A stretch of 5,831 bases of DNA from NCBI GenBank assembly GCA_050733695.1, contig JBOHTO010000189.1, forward strand, positions 1-5,831, written 5' to 3'. Positions within the stretch are counted from its first letter, which is position 1, and every line of letters begins with the position of its first letter. Positions 1 to 5,666 of the stretch are shown piece by piece. The notes beneath the pieces are model-generated. The model was not told the DNA's origin, ran no database searches, and was given only the letters and a program-made list of their open reading frames with translations. This DNA is from JBOHTO01 sp050733695 (GTDB taxonomy: Bacteria > Gemmatimonadota > Gemmatimonadetes > Gemmatimonadales > Gemmatimonadaceae). Both the position numbers and the translations under genes were made by a program.

Positions 1-297
1 ACACACAAGCACGCCAAAGTGCGCGCCTGGCTCGCCCGGCATCCGCGGTATCACGTGCACTACACGCCCACCTATGCGTCGTGGCTGAACCAGGTCGAGC
101 GCTGGTTCGCGATCATCTCGCAGCGCGTCATTCGCCGCGGCTCGTTCAAGCGGGTGACGGCGCTCGTCGAGCGGATCGATCAGTTCATCACGGCGAACAA
201 CAGGAACCCCAAGCCGTTCCGATGGACCGCGACAGCTGAAAGCATCTTGGAAAAGCTGGAGCGACTTACGAAGCGTACTTCCGGGTCACAAGACTAG
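1..297 (+). mobile_element. IS630-family transposase, C-terminal fragment (cut by window edge)
   Basis: The frame is open from base 1 and ends at TAG 295-297, so 98 residues of the C-terminus are visible and the gene starts outside the window. The stretch YTPTYASWLNQVERWF (residues 21-36 of the visible part) matches the third catalytic block of IS630/Tc1-mariner-type DDE transposases. Glu33 (codon 97-99) would be the last acidic residue of the catalytic triad, which cuts and joins DNA at a TA target. The tail, with an RRGSFKRV segment and a closing basic helix, also fits IS630 C-termini. An internal GTG at 19 could be mistaken for a start, but the similarity runs through it to the edge. The other two catalytic acids and the left end of the element lie upstream. 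I could not place the right terminal inverted repeat; it should lie shortly after the stop. Family assignment is confident; whether the element is intact is unknown. Confidence 0.88.
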
Positions 298-371
298 CCC
301 CCGGAGTGACGCGCTTCATTCAGTGTTTTCGTCCAGTTTTGGCGGTCATCCTACTCTCAGATTCGGCTGCC

Positions 372-793
372 ATGACCACGTTCACCCACGACGCGCGCGT
401 CGCCGTTCGTTCGCTTCGAAAGGCTCCCGCGTTTTCCCTCATTGTCATCGCGACGCTCGCGCTCGGGATCGGAGCCAACGCCACGATCTTCAGCGTCGTG
501 AACGGTGTGCTTCTCCGCCCGTTGCCCGTATCGCGAGCCGGAACGGGTCATGACCCAGTGAACGGACAACCGGATTCAGGCACGGCCGGAGGACGTGAGC
601 TCCTACCCAACTTCGCTGACTGGCGCGCGCGGAGCACGAGCTTTGAGGAGATGGCCGGGGACGACGGGGCCGGACGCTCACAGGGAGCGGGGATCCCCAG
701 CAGACCGCCGGTGCGAACGGTCTTTCCGACGTTCTTCCAGGTGTTCGCCGTGCGGGTGGCCGCCGGCCGAACCTTTCCTCTCGGAGACATGAC
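372..793 (+). pseudogene. ADOP-type ABC permease, N-terminal remnant with frameshifts
   Basis: From ATG 372 the translation begins MTTFTHDARVAVRSLRKAPA and continues through an ALGIGANATIFSVVNGVLLR signature. This is the N-terminal membrane segment of ADOP/MacB-like permeases, which normally run to about 800 residues. Later PNFADWRARSTSFEEMA and PTFFQVFAVRVAAGRTF belong to the following periplasmic MacB_PCD-like domain. These pieces lie in one frame, but the family sequence between them is in other frames. After LLRPLP it moves to the +1 frame (codons 526-606: YREPERVMTQ, then TGA 559-561 where Trp is usual). It returns near 606-609, moves again near 665-674 (TLTGSGDPQQTAGAN in codons 674-718), and returns near 717-720. 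The similarity stops after about 140 residues, with no FtsX domain following. It is therefore a truncated, non-functional relic. An open frame persists from 306 to 827 only because the shifts cancel. The 22 extra codons before 372 are not family-like. Confidence 0.8.
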
Positions 794-799
794 CGAGGA

Positions 800-1003
800 C
801 AGGCCACTGTGGTGGAAGGACGTGTGACAGCCGAAGGAGGGGGACCGGTTCCCGATGCCACGGTGGCAACCGTTTCGACGGGCTTGGAAACAGCGACGAA
901 CGACGCAGGCGAGTACAGCCTAATAGTGCCCGCCGCCCGCGCCACTGGGAAACAGGCGACCATTACCGTCACCAACGTGCAAGATGTGCGTCAGTCACTC
1001 TCC
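800..1003 (+). pseudogene. Carboxypeptidase-regulatory-like domain fragment (SusC/TonB-receptor type)
   Basis: In the frame of GTG 809 the translation reads VEGRVTAEGGGPVPDATVAT, then STGLETATNDAGEYSLIVPA and ARATGKQATITVT. This is a typical carboxypeptidase-regulatory-like (CarboxypepD_reg) beta-sandwich: a GRVT strand, a G-x-P-x-P-x-A-x-V turn, a T-N-x-x-G-x-Y strand and a closing strand. In Gemmatimonadota and Bacteroidota this module usually sits at the N-terminus of SusC/RagA TonB-dependent outer-membrane receptors. Here there is no signal peptide, plug or barrel. Similarity begins at about base 800, directly after the permease remnant ends, and fades near 1003. The frame then runs without a stop into the downstream regulator, so an automatic annotation could report a 395-residue fusion. 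I read it as an orphan fragment left by deletion or recombination. The family call is good; the parent protein is inferred. Confidence 0.65.
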
Positions 1004-1087
1004 ACAACAGGCCCGTTCGGCCGGCAAGCGGCTTCCCTGGCGCGCGGCTTGCTTCAGCTGTGCACTCAAGCCAACCCAGGGCAGTCA

Positions 1088-1996
1088 ATGAGTCAAAGCC
1101 TCCGCGCTCGATGTACTGCGACCGACCTCGGCGAGAACGCCCACGCGCGCCGACATGACGAGTCCTTCGGCGCATCCTGCACGGTCGCGCTGGCGTACAT
1201 CGCGTCCCACGCCGAGCGGACGCGACTCGAGTATCTCCTGCTCGGCCGCGCCGCGATTCGGTACTGCGGGCATCCACTCGAGCTCACTTGGGAAGCGTCG
1301 AAGATCGTCGCCGACGCCGTCGCGATCTGTGAGGTCCCGGCACCGACGCGCCAGGTCATGCTCGGCCTTCAGCAGTTTCGGCGGCGCTTCCCGGGAATCC
1401 CGCTCATGCTTTTGTCACAGCGCGGCGGACCGCTCACACAGGACGCGATGGTACTGGCTGCGGCGACCGGCGCCGACCGCACCGTGATCCAGGGCATGCA
1501 CGATGTGGGGTGGGAGGTGAATGCTCTCCTCGACCAGGCGGCGGAATCGGGTGTTGGCGGCAGGATCCTCGGAGCGCTGGACCGTGCACGGCCGCGCTGC
1601 GACAAGACGATTCGCGAGTTCGTCGCTGCAGTCGCGAAGTGCACACGCGACATGTCGACGGTCGGCGGTGTCGCGCAACAGCTGGGACTATCGCTCCGGA
1701 CGCTGGAGCGGCGTCTCAGGAGCGCGGAGATGCCATCGGCGCACGTGCTGTTCTGGTCGATTCTCGTCTATCGCGTGGCCAGCCTTCTCCAAGACCCGCA
1801 AAGCACCGTCGAACGCGTGGCGGCGCTGCTGCCGTTCTCAGACCGGTGTGCAGTGAGCACGCGCTTTCGCCGTTATGCGTGCATCTCCCCGACGGAAGCA
1901 CGCCGGCCGGGCGCCTTGGGCGTGATCCTTGAGCGATTCGAGGCGATGCTCGATCTCGGCGGGCTGGACGCGGCCTGCCCGGACGCGGCTCTATAG
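1088..1996 (+). CDS. AraC-type HTH regulator with receiver-like N-terminal domain
   Basis: This 302-residue protein starts at ATG 1088, with AGGG (1078-1081) six bases upstream as a plausible ribosome binding site. The frame extends further upstream, but that part is receptor debris. The C-terminal third (about 190-272) is an AraC-type DNA-binding domain: GGVAQQLGLSLRTLERRL is the first helix-turn-helix. STVERVAALLPFSDRCAVST plus RFRRYACISPTEAR form the second, with the usual R-x-x-x-G/C-x-S/T-P-x-E/x ending. Residues about 30-165 (VALAYIASHAERTRLEYLLL, then FRRRFPGIPLMLLS) have the alternating strand/helix pattern of a degenerate response-regulator receiver or similar sensor domain. I see no convincing phospho-acceptor aspartate: the strand expected to hold it reads ADAVAICEVP. 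It probably acts as a cytoplasmic transcription regulator with a non-phosphorylated or unknown input. Targets are unknown; the convergent - strand peptide/oxidoreductase/permease genes are candidates only by proximity. Confidence 0.75.
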   Translation: MSQSLRARCTATDLGENAHARRHDESFGASCTVALAYIASHAERTRLEYLLLGRAAIRYCGHPLELTWEASKIVADAVAICEVPAPTRQVMLGLQQFRRRFPGIPLMLLSQRGGPLTQDAMVLAAATGADRTVIQGMHDVGWEVNALLDQAAESGVGGRILGALDRARPRCDKTIREFVAAVAKCTRDMSTVGGVAQQLGLSLRTLERRLRSAEMPSAHVLFWSILVYRVASLLQDPQSTVERVAALLPFSDRCAVSTRFRRYACISPTEARRPGALGVILERFEAMLDLGGLDAACPDAAL

Positions 1997-2004
1997 CTCA
2001 GCCT

Positions 2005-2020
2005 GAGCGGCGCACCGCTC
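2005..2020. terminator. Hairpin between convergent genes, possible terminator
   Basis: GAGCGG (2005-2010) and CCGCTC (2015-2020) are perfect complements around a CGCA loop, in the 52-bp gap between the converging regulator and permease genes. The location suits a shared transcription terminator. There is no U-rich tract following it on either strand, so a canonical intrinsic terminator is not supported. An overlapping GCTCAG-C-CTGAGC palindrome (1996-2008) competes with it. Confidence 0.3.
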
Positions 2021-2048
2021 GCTTGGCACGGGCTTCAAAACGCGCCAC

Positions 2049-4511
2049 CTATTGATCGCGAAGCACGCTGACGGGATCGGTGCGCGTTGCGCGACGTGCC
2101 GGCCCATAGCTCGCCAGGAGTGCCGCGGCGACGATGATCGCGACTGCGGCGCCGAGCATCGCCGGGTTCGTCAGCGAGACACCGAACAGGACGCTCTCGA
2201 GAAAGCGCCCGGTGAGGACGGCCAGGACGACGCCGACGATCGTGCCGGCCAGGGCCACCACGACACCCCGCCGCATCGTCTGTCGAATAACGTGGCCGTT
2301 TCCGGCGCCCAGCGCGAGACGGATACCCATCTCCCGCGTTCGCCGCGCCACCGCCTGCGCAACGATCGCATAGATCCCCGCTGCGGCGATGATCAGCGCG
2401 ACGGCGCCGAGTATCTCGGCGAGCGTCGCGAGGAATCGCTCACGAGCGAACCGATCGGCGGTGAGCTGCTTCAGCGTCGCCAGGACGTCCATCGGCGTAT
2501 TCCGCTCGAGCTCCGCGATGGCGGCACGCACTGGCGCGGCCAGCCTCGCGGCATCTCCCCCTGACGATCGCACGACGAGGCGGAGCACCCTCCCGCCGCC
2601 CTGCTCGAAGGGCACATAGACGTGCGGCTCATCCTTGGCGGTGGTGGTTCCGATGCCACTGGGGGGCAACTCGTGAACGTTGCGCGCCAAGCCAACCACG
2701 GTTCCCGTGACTGGAGTGCCCCCGACCGTCCAGCCAAGCCGCTGGCCAATGGGGTCCGCGGTGCCGAACAGGCGCCGCGCCGCGGCTTCATCGATGACGA
2801 CTCCGTTCGAGGAGGCCACCGTCCCATCGAGACCGGCTCCCCGCGCCATCTGAACGCCGAGCGTTCGGAGGTACTCGGGGCTCACTCCCCAGGTGTGCGC
2901 CTCTACGCCCTTGGCGTCGTTCCCGTTCACCATCGTCACCGTCGTCATCACCCCCCCGACGATCGGCGCGCCCGTGCCGACGGCGGCGGTCGCTACTCCC
3001 GGAATCGCGCGAACGCGATCGAGCACCGAACTGGCGAATCGCAGTTGCTCGTCGCGCGTCGCATAGCGCTCGCGGGGAAGCATGAACGCGGCGACGAGGA
3101 CATTTTCCGAGTCGTAGCCACGCGGTTCATTCATGAGGCGGCTGAAGCCCGCCGCCAGGGAGCCCATGCCGGTGAGGAGGATCACCGTCAACCCGATCTG
3201 GCCGACGACGAGCCCGCTCGCGAGACGGGCCGAGCTCGCCCGGGAGCCAGAGCCCGCTGACGCGTCTTTGAGCGTCGCGAACGACGGCCCACGAACGACC
3301 TGCAGGGAGGGAATGAGGCCGGCCACGATGCCGACGAGGACCATTAGCGCAAATGCGGCGATGAGCACCAGGGCGTTCACGCCGACGAGCGGCGTGTCCG
3401 CAGGCAGTTGATCGCCAATGAGGCTCAGGAGCACCGGGACCGCTGCGTATGCGATGGCGACGCCGACCACCCCTCCGGCGACAGCCAGTGCCACCGACTC
3501 GGTCAGAAGCTGACGGACGAGCCGTGGCGTTCCGGCTCCGAGCGCGGCGCGCATCGTCAGCTCCCGACGCCGCGCGATTGCGCGTGCAAGCAGGAGCGAC
3601 GCGACGTTCGCCGTCGCGATCGCCAGGAGCAAGCCTGCCATTCCGAGCAGGAGAAGGAGCGGCTTCCGGACCCGGTGCGTGATGACCTCGGTCAGGGAAG
3701 AGATCTGGGCAACGGAGCCTACGCTGCCTGGTCCCGGCGGAAGGCTGGCCCGATTCTCCTCGATGATGCGGTCGAGCTCGGCCTGTGCCGCTACCGGCGT
3801 CGCGCTGTCGCGGAGGCGCCCAAGCACATTGACCAGGAGCGGACGGCCGGCACTGAACGCTCGAGCGACTCCGATCGGGAGCCAGACCTCCGGCTGATCC
3901 TTTCGTACCTCGGGCACGGAGAACGGAACCCGGAATCCCTCGGGCATGATCCCGATGATCTCGTACGGCTGTCCATCGAGCGTGATCGTGCGACCGAGCA
4001 CGCCGGGATCCGCGTTGAACGCGCTCCTCCACAGCTTCGCGCTCAATACGGCGATCCGCGGGGCCCCCGGATTGTCATCCGTCGGCGAAAACCCGCGGCC
4101 GCGTGCTGCGGACACCCCGAGGAACGAAAACAGATTGGATGTCACGCCGATCGCCGGCACGCGCCGCGTCTGTCCGAGGCCGCTCAGGATCGGAGCGTCG
4201 TACCGGTAGGCGGCCAAGGAGCCGATGGCCCTGGCCCGGGCTCGCCACGCCTCGTACAGGTCCCAAGGCGCGAGGCTTCCGTACGCCGACGATCCCCGCC
4301 TCTCGCGTGTCGTCAGCTGAACGGAAACGATCTGTTGTGGTTCGGCGAAGGGAAGCGGGCGAATCAGGACCGCTTCGACGAAGCTGAAGATGGCGGTCGT
4401 CGCGGCAATGCCGAGCGCGAGGGCCGCCATCGCGACGAGAGTCGCGACGCGGTTCGGGCGCCGCGTGAAGCTCCGGACGGCGTATCGCGCGTCGAACCAG
4501 AGGTCGCTCAC
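2049..4511 (-). CDS. ADOP-family ABC transporter permease (FtsX/MacB-like, duplicated), no ATPase nearby
   Basis: This 820-residue protein starts at GTG 4511; the N-terminus MSDLWFDARYAVRSFTRRPN is the standard start of ADOP permeases, and no better start lies upstream. It has two tandem copies of the MacB-like unit. Copy 1 has a membrane segment at about 22-50, a periplasmic domain at about 55-280 and an FtsX core with three helices at about 284-310, 338-365 and 377-403. Copy 2 has a helix at about 432-455, a periplasmic domain at about 465-685 and FtsX helices at about 693-718, 749-772 and 782-803. The coupling motifs RRELTMRAALGAG (about 315-327) and RTREMGIRLALGAG (about 724-737) end each first FtsX helix, where ATPase contacts are made in MacB/LolC-type systems. 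MacB-class machines couple cytoplasmic ATP hydrolysis to periplasmic or envelope substrate movement. No ATPase is encoded here, as is usual for ADOP genes, so it would need one from elsewhere. It lies 69 bp after the DsbA-like gene. Family is certain; substrate is unknown. Confidence 0.93.
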   Translation of the reverse strand: MSDLWFDARYAVRSFTRRPNRVATLVAMAALALGIAATTAIFSFVEAVLIRPLPFAEPQQIVSVQLTTRERRGSSAYGSLAPWDLYEAWRARARAIGSLAAYRYDAPILSGLGQTRRVPAIGVTSNLFSFLGVSAARGRGFSPTDDNPGAPRIAVLSAKLWRSAFNADPGVLGRTITLDGQPYEIIGIMPEGFRVPFSVPEVRKDQPEVWLPIGVARAFSAGRPLLVNVLGRLRDSATPVAAQAELDRIIEENRASLPPGPGSVGSVAQISSLTEVITHRVRKPLLLLLGMAGLLLAIATANVASLLLARAIARRRELTMRAALGAGTPRLVRQLLTESVALAVAGGVVGVAIAYAAVPVLLSLIGDQLPADTPLVGVNALVLIAAFALMVLVGIVAGLIPSLQVVRGPSFATLKDASAGSGSRASSARLASGLVVGQIGLTVILLTGMGSLAAGFSRLMNEPRGYDSENVLVAAFMLPRERYATRDEQLRFASSVLDRVRAIPGVATAAVGTGAPIVGGVMTTVTMVNGNDAKGVEAHTWGVSPEYLRTLGVQMARGAGLDGTVASSNGVVIDEAAARRLFGTADPIGQRLGWTVGGTPVTGTVVGLARNVHELPPSGIGTTTAKDEPHVYVPFEQGGGRVLRLVVRSSGGDAARLAAPVRAAIAELERNTPMDVLATLKQLTADRFARERFLATLAEILGAVALIIAAAGIYAIVAQAVARRTREMGIRLALGAGNGHVIRQTMRRGVVVALAGTIVGVVLAVLTGRFLESVLFGVSLTNPAMLGAAVAIIVAAALLASYGPARRATRTDPVSVLRDQ

Positions 4512-4580
4512 GGACGCCGACGGTGCAAGAACGACGCCTCCGATCGCAATGCTATCCCGATGCGAACCGACGCACCGGGG

Positions 4581-5255
4581 TCAATTCCGCCGCGCAGCGT
4601 TGCGGTCCAGGGCGTCACGGACGTGCTGCTCCAGACGCTCCGGTCCCATGTACCCGCCGATCAACAGGCTGTCGATGAGGAACGTCGGGGTTCCCCGGAG
4701 ACCGAGCTTCGTTCCGAACGCAACATCGCGCTCGATGGCCGCGACGGTGACCGTGTCGTTCGCGCATCGATCGAACGCATCCAGATCGGTGATCCCGGCT
4801 TCCCGCGCGAACTCACGGAAAGGCCGCTTCCCGATGGAATCCATGTTCGCGAACAACCGGTCGTGAAACGCCTCGAAGTGCCCTGTGACGTTGGCGCACT
4901 CGGCCGCGCGGGCCGCCGGGACCGCCTCCTCATGACCCTCCAGCGGGAAATGCCGGAAGATGATGGCGACGTCGTCCGGGTACCGCTCGCGCAGCGCGTG
5001 CAGGTCGGCAGCGGCCTTCTCGCAGTACGGGCATTGAAAGTCGGCGAACTCGACGATCGTCACCGGTGCGTCGGCGGGGCCGATTCGCAAGCCGTCCTGC
5101 GTGTAGTCCCGCCACTCCGCCACGACGCGCGGCTCGTACGGATCGGGGGGACTCGAGAAAAACTCCGCGTGCAGGCGCATTCCGCCCACGAGCAACGCAC
5201 ACAGGGTCACCAGAAACGTGGCGGCGTTGAGCGCCCATTCACGCATGCTCCGCAT
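4581..5255 (-). CDS. Membrane-anchored DsbA-like thiol:disulfide oxidoreductase
   Basis: This 224-residue protein starts at ATG 5253-5255. I prefer this start because GAGGT (complement of 5263-5267) sits seven bases upstream. An earlier in-frame ATG at 5291 lies inside an inverted repeat and has no purine-rich site; ATG 5261 is too close to GAGGT. Residues about 9-28 (LNAATFLVTLCALLVGGMRL) form one membrane anchor or uncleaved signal. The rest is a DsbA/Thioredoxin_4-type domain facing the periplasm: PVTIVEFADFQCPYC (64-78) holds the CPYC redox motif (Cys75, Cys78). A helical insertion follows, and RGTPTFLID (187-195) supplies the cis-proline loop (Pro190). Cys120 and Cys164 lie in the helical part and may form a second disulfide, as in some BdbD/DsbA relatives. 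The likely role is introducing or shuffling disulfides in exported proteins. The gene directly upstream encodes a six-cysteine secreted peptide, an obvious candidate client. No DsbB or VKOR partner is visible in the window. Confidence 0.9.
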   Translation of the reverse strand: MRSMREWALNAATFLVTLCALLVGGMRLHAEFFSSPPDPYEPRVVAEWRDYTQDGLRIGPADAPVTIVEFADFQCPYCEKAAADLHALRERYPDDVAIIFRHFPLEGHEEAVPAARAAECANVTGHFEAFHDRLFANMDSIGKRPFREFAREAGITDLDAFDRCANDTVTVAAIERDVAFGTKLGLRGTPTFLIDSLLIGGYMGPERLEQHVRDALDRNAARRN

Positions 5256-5262
5256 TGTCATG

Positions 5263-5267
5263 ACCTC
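5263..5267 (-). promoter_or_regulatory. Ribosome binding site that sets the DsbA-like start
   Basis: On the - strand this reads GAGGT, seven bases before ATG 5255. It is the only good Shine-Dalgarno match among the in-frame starts at 5291, 5261, 5255 and 5246, and it gives a protein whose N-terminus goes straight into a membrane segment. Confidence 0.6.
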
Positions 5268-5288
5268 GGTAAGACGGTGAGAAGTGCG

Positions 5289-5321
5289 CATGGCCGGTCC
5301 AGGGGATTCTGACCGGCCATG
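5289..5321. repeat. Perfect 11-bp inverted repeat between peptide and oxidoreductase genes
   Basis: CATGGCCGGTC (5289-5299) and GACCGGCCATG (5311-5321) are exact complements around an 11-base spacer (5300-5310). It lies in the 96-bp gap between the peptide stop and the DsbA-like start. As RNA it would make a strong GC-rich stem. There is no following U-tract in the direction of the - strand genes, so it resembles a processing, stability or partial-termination hairpin more than a classical terminator. It could also be a protein-binding palindrome. Confidence 0.65.
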
Positions 5322-5351
5322 TGCGGTTAGGTGTCAGTTCTGCTCGGGCGG

Positions 5352-5534
5352 TTACGCGATGCAGGTGCCGCTATCCTCCTCGACGTTGCAGCGGTTGCTG
5401 CAGCACTCGGCTGCCGAGTAGCAGGTCGAGCCGTCCATGAGACACAACAGCGGCGCCTCCTGCGCCTGGGACGGCGCGCTCGCAGCGGTGAGGACCACGA
5501 GGGACATCGAGGCGAGCCAGAGTTTACGTGTCAT
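5352..5534 (-). CDS. Small secreted six-cysteine peptide, knottin (ICK)-like
   Basis: This 60-residue protein starts at ATG 5532-5534 and ends at TAA 5352-5354. The frame is open further upstream, but GGAG (complement of 5541-5544) six bases before this ATG and the signal peptide it creates decide the start. Residues 1-25 are a Sec-type signal: basic MTRK, hydrophobic LWLASMSLVVLTAASA, then a PSQAQ cleavage region. The mature part is about 35 residues and holds six cysteines at 31, 38, 44, 45, 49 and 58, that is C-x6-C-x5-CC-x3-C-x8-C. That layout, with the adjacent CC pair and an ECCSNRC core, is the cysteine framework of inhibitor-cystine-knot peptides such as omega-conotoxins and spider toxins. 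The mature peptide is acidic (three Asp/Glu in EED alone). I do not recognise a named bacterial family. Role is unknown: toxin, protease inhibitor, signal or structural peptide are all possible. The knot fold is inferred from spacing alone. Confidence 0.75.
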   Translation of the reverse strand: MTRKLWLASMSLVVLTAASAPSQAQEAPLLCLMDGSTCYSAAECCSNRCNVEEDSGTCIA

Positions 5535-5538
5535 CGTT

Positions 5539-5544
5539 CTCTCC
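5539..5544 (-). promoter_or_regulatory. Ribosome binding site of the knottin-like peptide
   Basis: The - strand reads GGAGAG four bases before ATG 5534 (GGAG with a six-base spacer). It selects the 60-residue product with a clean signal peptide over longer readings of the same open frame. Confidence 0.7.
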
Positions 5545-5555
5545 ATATGCGGGTG

Positions 5556-5573
5556 GTCAAGATCATTCTTGAC
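5556..5573. promoter_or_regulatory. 18-bp palindrome in the leader of the peptide gene
   Basis: GTCAAGATCATTCTTGAC is a perfect inverted repeat: seven-base arms GTCAAGA and TCTTGAC around TCAT. It lies 22-39 bases upstream of the peptide ATG and 11 bases from its ribosome binding site. It could be a dimeric repressor operator, or a small leader hairpin that affects translation. Which one cannot be told from sequence alone. Confidence 0.5.
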
Positions 5574-5614
5574 GGGTTGGAGAGTATTTGCTGCCCGCAT
5601 CGACCGGCATTCCG

Positions 5615-5666
5615 GATGTGCGACAATGTGTACTCCATCGCGACACCCCGTGATGATGCGCGACAA
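5615..5666. promoter_or_regulatory. Three GCGACA direct repeats at 20-bp spacing
   Basis: GCGACA occurs at 5620, 5640 and 5660, exactly 20 bp apart. The outer two extend to 12 bases (GATGTGCGACAA 5615-5626 and GATGCGCGACAA 5655-5666, one difference). The middle copy shares mainly the hexamer. The array is 86 to 132 bases upstream of the peptide ATG, a normal place for regulator sites. Two-turn spacing would place bound proteins on nearly one face of the helix. The hexamer also occurs elsewhere in this GC-rich window, so the periodicity is the evidence, not the word itself. Confidence 0.4.

Noticed and set aside
288..297. AGACTAG after the transposase recurring at the window end (5825-5831) as possible insertion-sequence ends.
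   Set aside because: A seven-base match in the same orientation, partly within a coding region, is not an inverted terminal repeat and can occur by chance.
3408..5312. A 634-codon open frame on the + strand opposite the permease and oxidoreductase genes.
   Set aside because: It is rich in Arg, Glu and Gly, has no family-like segments, and lies antisense to two genes with clear domains. Long antisense open frames are expected at this GC content.
5442..5444. Cys31 of the small peptide as a lipoprotein lipobox cysteine.
   Set aside because: The preceding residues are PLL, not a lipobox with Gly, Ala or Ser at -1, and the cysteine lies after a normal signal-peptidase region and fits the six-cysteine framework.
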